Shown in pieces: positions 17,931-29,515 of a stretch of DNA of 64,000 nucleotides; position 1 is the first letter of the stretch, and each line of letters starts with the position of its first letter. The notes below the pieces were generated by a model. It did not search any database. It had not been told where the DNA came from and worked only from the letters and a program-made list of their open reading frames with translations. The DNA comes from Whitmania pigra (taxonomy: Eukaryota; Annelida; Clitellata; Hirudinida; Haemopidae), in assembly GCA_021613335.1 (NCBI GenBank), contig JAJTWR010000431.1:2046001-2110000 (forward strand), in the 5' to 3' direction. A program made the position numbers and the translations under genes.

Positions 17931-19915
17931 TACTTCTTCGGCTCCACGAGGAAGTACCCGGCCATCTCCAAGTGGAGCGCCGAGCAGAACTCGGTGCAGT
18001 ACATCGGGAATACACCGGGCTTGTCGGCGATGAACTCCATGTCGCTGTGCTCGCCGGGTTCGATGGAGGTGTTGATGTTGTAGGAGCTCAACGCGAAGCC
18101 GTGGGTCGCGTCGTGTGCTTGCTCAATGCTGGTGAGGTGGATGCGGACGCGATCGCCTTGCTTCACCCGGATGACGTCGGGGGTGAAGTGCGAACGGATG
18201 GCGGTCATGTACACGTCCACGACGTTGCCCTTGCGCTCGATGCGCTCTTTGCCGCCCTCGACAGCGTTCGGGCTCTTGACCTTGGAGATGGGGTCGAGGC
18301 CGACGGGCTTGTAGACCTCCCAGGTCTTGAGCTTGTCGGCGCGGATCATCTGCGCGTTGTGCGGTTCGCCGAGCGGTATCGGCATGTCCGCGAGGACCTG
18401 CATCTTGCCGTTGTTGTCGGTGCCCACGAGGTCGATGAGCTGGAAGTTCTGCGGGAGGAGCGGGCCAACCGGCGTGAAGCGGTCGAGCGCCCACTTGTTC
18501 ATCGCGACCAAGTACTTCCCCTCGGGCTTGGTCGTGTCGCCGTGCGCCGCGACCAAGTGGCCGATGTTGTACTGGGTAGAGATTTTGTCGACGAGCTTCA
18601 GGTCCTTGATGTTCCACTTGGCGACTTTGGTCTCGATGAAGAGCGAGGTGTAGGCGTGGCCCGTGTTGTCGAACGCCGTGTGGAGCGGGCCCAAGCCGAG
18701 TTCGACCTGGCCGCGGATGGCGTCTTTGAAGGGGAGAATGGGTACGCCGTAGGGGTCTTTGCCCTCGTAGGTCTTGGAGTCGATGAGCGCCTTAATCTTC
18801 TTGAAGTTGAAGACCGTGGCGTGGGTGTCGAGCTTGCCGCCGACGACGATGTCTTCACCGTCCGGAGTCACGTCGGCACCGTGCGGGCTCTTCGGCTCGG
18901 GGACGAGGTGGAGAAGGCCTTCGTCGATGGCGGTCTGGAGCGGAATGACCCGGATGCCAGCGATGGTCTTGGTTTTGCCAGCCTTCGCCACTTCAGCGGC
19001 CTTCTTCCAGTTGACGACGTGGAGGTAGTCCATGTCGTTCTGGGTGGAGCCCGACTCCAAGGGCGGATTGCCTTCGAGGATTCCGCCGGTGGCGCGCTCG
19101 GTGTTGATGGAGTTGCAGAACGCGTAGCCGTCGGAGGTGAGCTTGCCGACGTCGGCCAAGTCTTGCATGTACGGCGGGAACTCAATCGCGAAGGACTCCT
19201 CGGGGATAATCCGTCGCTTCTCGCGGTTGAAGCGCCAGAACATCATCGCGCCGCGGTATTTCTCGTTGTACTCCTTCAAGTCCGCGTAGGCGCCGCCGAG
19301 CGGAGCCGCGTACTGCGAGGTCTCAATCACGTACTCAGTATTCGGAGTCACGAAGGCGCCACCGTGCTCAGACTCGATGAGCTTCGACTCGACGAGCTGT
19401 TCGGTTTGGAAGTCCTTCAAGTTGATGACCGCGATGCGCGGATTGGCCTTGTCGTTCACGAACAGGAACTCACCGTCGTACTCGCCGTTGGTCTCCGACA
19501 GTGCCGGGTGGTGCATGTCGCCCCAGGTGATGGACTTGCCGTGGCGCTTGCCCTCGTCGAGGACTTCTTGGGTGGCCTTGTCGCCGTAGCCAAAGCCCTG
19601 CCAGGGCTCCGGGGTGAAAGCCGCGACGTACTTCAGGATGCGCATCGAAGGCACCCCGATGACGATGACGTTGCCGCCGTGTCCGCCCGACGCAAAGAGG
19701 ACGTATTCGTCGTGCTTGCCCGAGGGGGTGTAGGTTTTGAGAGCGGCGGTGACGTCGGCCTCGCTGAGGCCGCGCTCCTTCATAATCCGCGCAATGGCGG
19801 CGCCACCTCCTCCACCTGAGCTCGCCGCAGGAGCGGCTGCACCTGGGCCTGTGGGTTTCGAACAACTCGCGAATACGGCGAGTGCGCCAACGATGAAGAA
19901 TCCGAATCGAGTCAT
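17930..19915 (-). CDS. nosZ: nitrous-oxide reductase, clade II (Sec-type), lipoprotein
   Basis: Terminal reductase converting N2O to N2. From ATG 19915 there are 661 residues. The N-terminus is a Sec signal with lipobox FASC, not a Tat signal, which places it in clade II. A Gly/Ala/Pro linker follows, then the seven-bladed propeller with the CuZ histidines (DMHHPALS, PHGADVTPDG, PLHTAFDNTGHAY, NIGHLVAAHG, GEPHNAQM). The C-terminal cupredoxin has the CuA ligands in YCTEFCSALHLEM. Earlier in-frame codons would add 32 residues before the signal and were rejected; GAGGAT lies before 19915. It heads the leftward nos operon, divergent from a cytochrome c gene. Confidence 0.96.
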   Translation of the reverse strand: MTRFGFFIVGALAVFASCSKPTGPGAAAPAASSGGGGGAAIARIMKERGLSEADVTAALKTYTPSGKHDEYVLFASGGHGGNVIVIGVPSMRILKYVAAFTPEPWQGFGYGDKATQEVLDEGKRHGKSITWGDMHHPALSETNGEYDGEFLFVNDKANPRIAVINLKDFQTEQLVESKLIESEHGGAFVTPNTEYVIETSQYAAPLGGAYADLKEYNEKYRGAMMFWRFNREKRRIIPEESFAIEFPPYMQDLADVGKLTSDGYAFCNSINTERATGGILEGNPPLESGSTQNDMDYLHVVNWKKAAEVAKAGKTKTIAGIRVIPLQTAIDEGLLHLVPEPKSPHGADVTPDGEDIVVGGKLDTHATVFNFKKIKALIDSKTYEGKDPYGVPILPFKDAIRGQVELGLGPLHTAFDNTGHAYTSLFIETKVAKWNIKDLKLVDKISTQYNIGHLVAAHGDTTKPEGKYLVAMNKWALDRFTPVGPLLPQNFQLIDLVGTDNNGKMQVLADMPIPLGEPHNAQMIRADKLKTWEVYKPVGLDPISKVKSPNAVEGGKERIERKGNVVDVYMTAIRSHFTPDVIRVKQGDRVRIHLTSIEQAHDATHGFALSSYNINTSIEPGEHSDMEFIADKPGVFPMYCTEFCSALHLEMAGYFLVEPKK

Positions 19916-20199
19916 GACTGCGATCCTCAATGGATTAGGGGTGGAATGCGGGGACTGCTGCGTGGTTGAGCTACGAGTTGCTTTCTGCATACGGCCACCT
20001 CCATGTATCAACGGATTCCGATATCCGTTGACTCATGACTATTGCGTATAGCAGCCCCGAAAAAATGGAAAGCGAATTGCGTCTTTACGCTGAACATGTG
20101 CATTATGACGCGCGAGCACATTTAATGGATATGGAGGTCACTTGAGTCCTCGACCCGCATGATGCCGTGTGCGAGAAGTGGTCTCACGAGAAAGGTCCT
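19916..20199. promoter_or_regulatory. nosZ / cytochrome c divergent control region
   Basis: This 284-bp gap must hold the promoters of both nos-region transcripts. It contains one perfect 9-6-9 inverted repeat (20008-20031) and a weaker ATGTGC-N14-GCACAT repeat (20096-20121). No convincing FNR-type TTGAT-N4-ATCAA box was found by eye. The part nearest nosZ is free of genes. Confidence 0.55.
20008..20031. promoter_or_regulatory. 24-bp palindromic operator candidate
   Basis: TCAACGGAT, six bases, ATCCGTTGA: a perfect 9-bp inverted repeat. It is centred about 100 bp before nosZ and 180 bp before the cytochrome gene. It differs from the FNR consensus. A dimeric regulator is implied; the Rrf2 protein at 12817-13392 is one candidate. 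Confidence 0.5.
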
Positions 20200-20667
20200 A
20201 TGAATATTTTGCGAAAAGACACCATCCTCTGGGCCGGTTGCGCCCTCGTCATTCTCGTCGCTGGTTGCAAGAAGTCCGAAGAACCGGCACCGGCTGCAGC
20301 GGCTCCAGCAGCCGCACCTGCTGCGGCTCCGGCCCCTGCTGCGGAGGCGAAACCTGCCGCTCCGGGGCCTTCCGATGAGGCAGCGGCGAGTGAACTCTTC
20401 GCTTCACGATGCTCGACGTGCCACGGCCCGAAAGGGAAGGGCGATGGCCCGGCCTCAGCGGGGCTCGCGCCGAAACCAGCGCACTTCACGGATGCAGCCT
20501 GGCAAGCGAGCGTGACCGACGATCATATTGAAAAGATTATTCTCTACGGCGGCTCGGCTGTCGGGAAGAGCCCGGCGATGCCTCCAAATCCAGACCTCGT
20601 GTCGAAGCCTGCGTTGGTCAAGGCGCTCCGCGCACACGTTCGTTCGTTGAAGCAGTCAGGGAAGTAA
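20200..20667 (+). CDS. cytochrome c lipoprotein, probable NosZ electron donor
   Basis: Monoheme c-type cytochrome of 155 residues. Lipobox VAGC (Cys23), a long Ala/Pro linker (about 27-58), then a class I cytochrome c domain with CSTCH at 71-75 and the axial-ligand region SPAMPPN (Met127). ATG 20200 was chosen because it begins the lipoprotein signal and follows AAAGG. It is divergent from nosZ; cytochrome c genes beside nosZ are usual in clade II clusters, so electron transfer to CuA is the likely job. A fasciclin gene follows after 35 bp. Confidence 0.85.
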   Translation: MNILRKDTILWAGCALVILVAGCKKSEEPAPAAAAPAAAPAAAPAPAAEAKPAAPGPSDEAAASELFASRCSTCHGPKGKGDGPASAGLAPKPAHFTDAAWQASVTDDHIEKIILYGGSAVGKSPAMPPNPDLVSKPALVKALRAHVRSLKQSGK

Positions 20668-20702
20668 GCAAGTAGCTAAACGACACCCACAAAGGGGGAA
20701 CA

Positions 20703-21221
20703 ATGAAGGCCATTCTGGTGAGCGCTGCACTCGTCGCAGCGTCGGTACAGGCTCAGGAAGTGAAGGACATCGTCGACATCGCCGCGGGATCGAAAGATCA
20801 CACGACGCTCGTCGCGGCAGTGAAGGCGGCGGACTACGTCATCTCCTTGAAGAACCCCGGACCACTCACGGTGTTCGCGCCGACGAACGCGGCGTTTGCA
20901 AAGGTCCCGAAGGAGACGTTGGACGCGTTGTTGAAGCCCGAGAACGTGGGCAAGCTCCAAAAGCTACTCCAGTACCACGTGACTCCGGCCACCTACGAAG
21001 TGCGGTGGCTCAAAGACGGTCAGATGCTTGGCCAAGCCGACGGGCAGAAGGTGAAGGTCAGCGTCAAGGACGGCAAGGTGACGCTCAACGGTAAGGCACA
21101 CATCTTGGCTTCTATTCGCGCCTCCAACGGCATCGTCCATGTCATCGACGAAGTACTGATTCCCCCAGCAGATGCTCCGGCGGCTCCTCCCGCGCCGCCA
21201 GCAGCTCCGGCGAAGAAGTAA
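20703..21221 (+). CDS. secreted fasciclin (FAS1) domain protein
   Basis: Exported FAS1-domain protein of 172 residues: signal peptide MKAILVSAALVAASVQA, then one FAS1 domain with DIAAGSKDHTTLVAAVKAADY, the H1-like GPLTVFAPTNAAFAKVP, LLQYHVTPATY and the H2-like NGIVHVIDEVLIPP, and an Ala/Pro-rich tail. FAS1 domains are adhesion-like modules, and single-domain bacterial forms are usually of unknown function. Being 35 bp behind the cytochrome gene, it is probably co-transcribed with it, which is unusual for a nos region. Confidence 0.88.
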   Translation: MKAILVSAALVAASVQAQEVKDIVDIAAGSKDHTTLVAAVKAADYVISLKNPGPLTVFAPTNAAFAKVPKETLDALLKPENVGKLQKLLQYHVTPATYEVRWLKDGQMLGQADGQKVKVSVKDGKVTLNGKAHILASIRASNGIVHVIDEVLIPPADAPAAPPAPPAAPAKK

Positions 21222-21258
21222 GCAGTCACTCGGATACACCCGTAGCCTAGAAACACGA

Positions 21259-21288
21259 CGAGCGTGGCGGGGTTTCCCACCACGCTCG
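21259..21288. terminator. bidirectional terminator between FAS1 gene and katG
   Basis: Stem CGAGCGTGG / CCACGCTCG with a 12-nt loop, extended outwards by ACAC/GTGT pairing, located between two convergent genes. The U-tract is weak on both sides. Confidence 0.6.
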
Positions 21289-21311
21289 CGTGTGTTTCAG
21301 ATGCTCTCGAC

Positions 21312-23564
<2,253 letters not shown>

Positions 23565-23605
23565 TTACCTTCTGATTGCACAAGGTAAGACGGCAGTTCT
23601 CGAAA

Positions 23606-23625
23606 CCTCATATTGCACTATGAGG
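23606..23625. promoter_or_regulatory. inverted repeat upstream of katG
   Basis: CCTCATA-N6-TATGAGG, a perfect 7-bp inverted repeat about 100 bp before the katG start. It does not fit the spaced OxyR motif well. A candidate operator for a peroxide regulator. Confidence 0.4.
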
Positions 23626-23722
23626 CTGAAAGTTCCAACACATCAGAACCATTTTAGCGATAGGTAACGCCTATTCATCCGGCCACCTACATCGGCATCG
23701 CGCAGGCAAACTCTGGGAATAC

Positions 23723-25386
<1,664 letters not shown>

Positions 25387-25421
25387 CGCCTCGGGCGCAT
25401 CTGCGTTTGAGCCCACGCGGT

Positions 25422-25451
25422 TCGACAACGCGCGAAGGGAAAGAGTACAAT
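25422..25451 (+). promoter_or_regulatory. sigma-70-type promoter candidate for osmC
   Basis: TCGACA (25422-25427) and TACAAT (25446-25451), each 5 of 6 to consensus, with an 18-bp spacer, 93 bp before the OsmC-family start. Confidence 0.5.
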
Positions 25452-25543
25452 CAGGCTTCGCCGTCACGAATGCAGCATGGGAGGCGGGCCAATTCGGCAG
25501 ATTCCCCTTCCCGGGGAGCAACAACTCACAAGGAGTTACCAAT

Positions 25544-25957
25544 ATGCAACGAAGTGCGACAGCAAAGTGGAATGGCTCATTGAAGGATGGAAAGGGCGCG
25601 TTCAGCGTTCAGAGCGGTGCCATCGTCGGCAAAGAATTTACGTTTAAGACCCGCTTTGAAGGGGCACCAGGGACGAACCCAGAGGAACTCATCGCCGCAG
25701 CACATGCGGGGTGCTTCAGCATGGCGTTCAGCGCGCAACTCGGCGAGCGGGGGATTACTCCAGAATCGGTCGAGACCACCTGCGCGGTGACCTTCGAAAA
25801 CCTGACCCTCACTAAGAGCTCGCTCGTCACCACGGTGCGCGCCAAGGGCGCCGACGCGTCGAAGGTTCAAGCGGCAGCCGATGCGGCCAAGGCCGGTTGT
25901 CCGATTTCGAAAGTGTTGAAGCTCGAAATCACGCTTCAGCTCACTATCGACGTCTAA
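25544..25957 (+). CDS. OsmC-family peroxiredoxin-like protein
   Basis: OsmC/Ohr-type thiol peroxidase that detoxifies organic hydroperoxides, 137 residues. The active-site cysteines are in AAAHAGCFSMAF and KAGCPISKVL; the N-terminal SATAKWNGSLKDGKG and GTNPEELIAAAHA are family signatures, closer to OsmC than Ohr. AAGGAG lies 8-14 nt before ATG 25544. The aldo/keto reductase follows by 26 bp, probably in the same transcript. Confidence 0.92.
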   Translation: MQRSATAKWNGSLKDGKGAFSVQSGAIVGKEFTFKTRFEGAPGTNPEELIAAAHAGCFSMAFSAQLGERGITPESVETTCAVTFENLTLTKSSLVTTVRAKGADASKVQAAADAAKAGCPISKVLKLEITLQLTIDV

Positions 25958-25983
25958 CGGCTTCACCATCCCGAAAGGTCACC

Positions 25984-26799
25984 ATGGATACGACGGTGAA
26001 GCTCAGCAATGGCGTGTTGATGCCTCGCGTGGGTCTCGGCGTTTACCAGGCGGCCGCGGGCCCCGTGGCGGTGAACGCGGTACGCGCAGCGATCTCCTGC
26101 GGGTACCGCCACATCGATACCGCGAAAATCTACGGAAACGAGGAGAGCGTCGGACAAGCGGTTCGCGAGTCCGGCGTCCCTCGCGACCAGATTTTTGTCA
26201 CCACCAAGCTTTGGAATTCAGACCAAGGCTACAACCAGTCGCTGAAGGCTTTCGACGCCAGCTTGAAGCGCCTCGGCTTCGACACCATCGACCTCTACTT
26301 GATTCACTGGCCGGCCTCGGAACTGCGCGGCGAGTCCTGGCGTGCCCTCGAAACGCTCTACGCCGAGAAGCGCGCTCGCTCCATCGGCGTTTCGAATTAC
26401 ATGGTGCAGCACTTAGAAGAGCTTCGCAAAAGTGGCGCGATGCTTCCGCAGGTGAACCAAATCGAGGTGACGCCGTACCTGCAGCAGCGGGAGGTTCGGG
26501 CGTGGTGCCGCGAGCATGGGGTAGTCGTCCAAGCGTATAGCCCGCTCTCCAAGGGCCATCGCCTCAAAGACCCGAAGCTCGTGAGCATTGCGAAGCGCCT
26601 CGGCAAAACGCCAGCCCAGGTGATGCTCCGCTGGGGTCTTGAGCGCGATGTGGTCGTGCTGCCGAAGTCAGTGACGCCGAGCCGCATGGTCGAGAACTTG
26701 GACCTCTTCAGTTGGTCCCTCGACGCCAAAGCCCTTCAGGAACTCGACGAGTTCGAAGCCGGTCTTGTCACCGGCTGGGACCCCCGCAACGCTCCGTAG
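25984..26799 (+). CDS. aldo/keto reductase (2,5-diketo-gluconate reductase-like)
   Basis: NADPH-dependent reductase of 271 residues in the AKR3/AKR5 style. Motifs: MPRVGLGVYQ, HIDTAKIYGNEESVGQAV (Asp, Tyr), FVTTKLWNSDQGY (Lys), DLYLIHWPA (His), and the C-terminal VVLPKSVTPSRMVENLDLFSW. ATG 25984 is the family start. Probably in an operon with osmC, suggesting a shared role in aldehyde or peroxide stress; the substrate is unknown. Confidence 0.9.
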   Translation: MDTTVKLSNGVLMPRVGLGVYQAAAGPVAVNAVRAAISCGYRHIDTAKIYGNEESVGQAVRESGVPRDQIFVTTKLWNSDQGYNQSLKAFDASLKRLGFDTIDLYLIHWPASELRGESWRALETLYAEKRARSIGVSNYMVQHLEELRKSGAMLPQVNQIEVTPYLQQREVRAWCREHGVVVQAYSPLSKGHRLKDPKLVSIAKRLGKTPAQVMLRWGLERDVVVLPKSVTPSRMVENLDLFSWSLDAKALQELDEFEAGLVTGWDPRNAP

Positions 26800-26877
26800 T
26801 GGCGGGTCAGGGATGGGGCGACCGCCCATACGAAGCCATTCGACACCCTCTAGGAATTAGCTCATGGAGACGAAAAC

Positions 26878-27552
26878 GTGACGCTTGCCGCTCTCTTTCG
26901 TACAGAGGTCCCAGACTTTTCGGAGAATTCGTTCCGTGAAGCCCTCCAACGCTGTTACGCACCGAGACTACTCGGCTCTTGGGGCTGTGCATGTCCAGTG
27001 GACGGAAGAGGGCATCGTGTTGGCAAACCCCGGTGGGCTCCCAGAAGGTGTGCGAGTCGACAACTTGCTGACGACGCCGCCACGGCCTCGGAACCCGGCA
27101 TTAGCAGATGCATTCAAGAGAGCCGGTATCGTCGAGCGTACTGGTAGAGGCGTCGACACCATCTACTATGGGCAACTGCGCTACGGCCGGCTGCTTCCCC
27201 GTAACGGGGCCACGAAGCAGGCATCCTTGAGGCGCGTGGCGTCGGGAGAGGCCGCGCGTACCACCTGTCTGCGGCGATGTACCGGGAACTGGGCAATCGC
27301 GCCGGTTACGTGCGTACCCGAGGATTCGAACCTGCGCAGCGGGAGCAGATGATTCTTCAGTTTACTCAGGAACACGGGCAAATCACCCGACGCGAAGCCG
27401 CTGATCTGTGTAAGATATCTGTGGATCAAGCAAGCCGACTACTACGAAGACTCGCTTCGAAGTACCCAGAGCTGAGCCTCGAAGGAGAGCGCCGAGGTGC
27501 TCGGTACGTTTGGAAATGGCCAGGGCGCGTACCTCCTAGAAGGAAGAAATGA
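26878..27552 (+). pseudogene. decayed AlbA_2/COG2865-type ATP-binding regulator
   Basis: Fragments of one protein in different frames. Frame A gives ALFRTEVPDFSENSFREALQ; a shift near 26950 moves to a frame reading NAVTHRDYSALGAVHVQW, LANPGGLPEGVRVDNLL, then FKRAGIVERTGRGVDTIYYGQLRYGR. Near 27190 this breaks, and another frame resumes at LEARGVGRGRAYHLSAAMYRELG through RTRGFEPAQREQM and a winged-helix ITRREAADLCKIS to a stop at 27552. The GHKL-like ATP-binding and C-terminal HTH parts are typical of COG2865 proteins; the N-terminal Alba_2 domain is gone. At least two frameshifts and an internal loss are visible. Confidence 0.75.
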
Positions 27553-27607
27553 GCGGTTATGCAGCAGTTATGAGCGCGCTCATATTAAATGAGCGGTTTA
27601 TGAGCGC
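27547..27607 (+). repeat. short repeats at the pseudogene 3' end
   Basis: AAATGAGCGGTT occurs at 27547 and 27587; TTATGAGCGC occurs at 27568 and 27598; a 14-bp palindrome ATGAGCGCGCTCAT lies at 27570-27583. In the frame starting at 27549 the stretch reads as a chain with Met-Ser at 27549, 27570 and 27600, ending at a stop after TSDV. It may be the lost C-terminal tail of the pseudogene. Confidence 0.55.
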
Positions 27608-27773
27608 CCCAATAACTTCAGACGTTTAGCGTCCGGAATCAGAGCATAAGGGCACTCCGGGCGTGCTCTCTCGACTGCTTTTCGGGTGGCGAGCACGAAG
27701 GAGTCGCGGGTCAATCGCTCGTGGGTTAATTCAGCAAGACGCCTAGGGCCCGACGCGACTAAGTTGCGCACCT
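27553..27773. other. intergenic gap before the antiporter gene
   Basis: About 220 bp. Its first 60 bp hold the repeats described at 27547-27607; the remainder shows no gene, terminator or clear promoter that I can support. Confidence 0.5.
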
Positions 27774-29432
27774 ATGCACGACCTACCGATTCTTCTGACC
27801 TTCGTCTTGGGGCTCGTCGGCGCGCTTGTCTTTGGCTACGTCGCGCAGCGGCTCAAACTCCCATCGATAATCGGGTACATGCTCGCGGGCGTCGCTGTGG
27901 GTCCGTTCACGCCGGGCTATGTAGCCGACTCCAAGGCCGCGGAGCAGTTTGCGGAGATCGGCGTCATCCTCCTGATGTTCGGGGTCGGGGTGAAGTTCCA
28001 CCTGCAGGAGCTCATCGCCGTGTGGCGGGTCGCCCTGCCGGGGGCACTTTTTCAGTTCGCCACTACCACGCTCGTCACTGTGGGGTTGGCGCAGCTCTTT
28101 GGCTGGAGCGTTGCTCAGGGCGCCGTCCTTGGCATGGCCATAGCCGTGGCGAGCACCGTGGTCATGGCCCTCGTCCTCGCCGAGCAACGGGACTTGCACG
28201 CGCCGGTGGGCCACATCGCCGTCGGCTGGACGGTGGTGGAAGACCTCTTGACCGTCGTCGCACTGCTGGTGCTGCCAGTCATTTTCGGTGAGTCCACGAA
28301 GGCCCTGCCGGTGGAACTCGCCATCGCCTTCGGGAAGATGCTCGCCTTGGTGGTGGTCGTCGTGGCCCTCGGACGCTGGGTCATCCCCTGGGTGCTCTTA
28401 CGCATCGAGCGCACCAAGCGGCGGGAGCTGTTTACCCTCGCGGTGCTGGTACTCGCGCTCGGCATCGCCGTCGGCTCGTCGTTTGTGTTCGGGGTCTCCA
28501 TGGCCCTCGGGGCGTTTCTCGCCGGGCTCGCCGTGGGACGCAGCGACTTCGCGGCGCGAGCAGCGCTCGACGCGATGCCGATGCGGGATGCCTTCGCGGT
28601 GCTCTTCTTTGTGTCGGTGGGCATGTTGGTGGACCCGCGCGCGCTCTTGGAGGCTCCCGGAGTGCTCTTCGCAGTGTTGGCGATTGTCATCCTCGTGAAG
28701 CCGCTCACAGCGTTCGCGGGAACTCGCATGCTCGGCGTGCCGGTGGAAGTGGCGATTCCGGTGGGTGCGGCGCTCGGGCAAGTGGGAGAGTTCAGCTTCA
28801 TCCTCGGGACGCTCGCCCGGCGCCTCGACATCCTCTCCGAGCAGGCGTGGAACGTGCTCGTCGTGGTGTCGATTGTGTCTATCGCCGCGAACCCGTTCCT
28901 CTACTCCGTGGCGCGTCGCCTCGGGAAGAAGCGCCCAGCAGAGGGGCCCGCCCGTCCACTGAGGGGCATTCCGCGAGACCCGACCCGGGCGATACTCGTA
29001 GGCTATGGGCCGGTCGGTCGCATCGTCTGGCGGCTGCTCAACCAAACGGGCTTCAAGGTGACCGTCGTCGACTTGAACATCGAAGCCGTGCGGGAGCTCA
29101 AAGACGCCGGGCACGCTGCCCTCTATGGGGATGTGCTGCGCCCCGGGACGCTCGAAGAGGCCGGGCTCGAAGGAGCCGGGAAACTCATCCTGAGCGTCGA
29201 ACTTGAAGAGGCAGAGGAGGTCATCCGCATGGCCCGGGCGGTGAACCCGGAGCTGCGCATCGTCGTCCGTTGCGCGCACCTCGCCAAGGCGCCTGGGCTT
29301 CGCCGCGCCGGTGCGGATGTCATCGCCGCTGGAGAAGCAGAGGTCGGCGTTGCGCTCCTCGAGGCGATGGGGGAGGCTTCACCCGAGCAACGGCTCGCGG
29401 CCCGCGAGCAACTCTACGCCCGCGCCCGCTGA
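27774..29432 (+). CDS. CPA2-family K+/H+ antiporter, YbaL/KefB-like
   Basis: Inner-membrane monovalent cation:proton antiporter with a fused regulatory domain, 552 residues. Residues 1-385 form about 12 transmembrane helices, including the CPA2 motifs PSIIGYMLAGVAVGP, GWTVVEDLLTVV and GQVGEFSFIL. From about 400 a Rossmann RCK/TrkA-N domain begins with ILVGYGPVGRIVW and continues to DVIAAGEAEVGVALL. The fusion is typical of YbaL/RosB-type proteins. It is followed by nhaA in the same direction, so the pair may serve pH and cation homeostasis. Confidence 0.88.
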   Translation: MHDLPILLTFVLGLVGALVFGYVAQRLKLPSIIGYMLAGVAVGPFTPGYVADSKAAEQFAEIGVILLMFGVGVKFHLQELIAVWRVALPGALFQFATTTLVTVGLAQLFGWSVAQGAVLGMAIAVASTVVMALVLAEQRDLHAPVGHIAVGWTVVEDLLTVVALLVLPVIFGESTKALPVELAIAFGKMLALVVVVVALGRWVIPWVLLRIERTKRRELFTLAVLVLALGIAVGSSFVFGVSMALGAFLAGLAVGRSDFAARAALDAMPMRDAFAVLFFVSVGMLVDPRALLEAPGVLFAVLAIVILVKPLTAFAGTRMLGVPVEVAIPVGAALGQVGEFSFILGTLARRLDILSEQAWNVLVVVSIVSIAANPFLYSVARRLGKKRPAEGPARPLRGIPRDPTRAILVGYGPVGRIVWRLLNQTGFKVTVVDLNIEAVRELKDAGHAALYGDVLRPGTLEEAGLEGAGKLILSVELEEAEEVIRMARAVNPELRIVVRCAHLAKAPGLRRAGADVIAAGEAEVGVALLEAMGEASPEQRLAAREQLYARAR

Positions 29433-29515
29433 GGCGAGCGCGCTAAGGAATTTGGGGCTTCGTACATAGCAGCATATGTTGTGCCCGCTGTTCGAACCGA
29501 GGAGAGCGCCTGCAT

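Noticed and set aside
17972..19819. 615-residue frame antisense to nosZ
   Set aside because: Its residue content (Asp, Val, Gly, His, Arg-rich, low complexity) is what the opposite strand of a high-GC gene gives; no family motif, and nosZ is certain.
19916..20199. FNR-type box in the nos control region
   Set aside because: No TTGAT-N4-ATCAA-like sequence could be found by eye; the palindrome seen is a different type.
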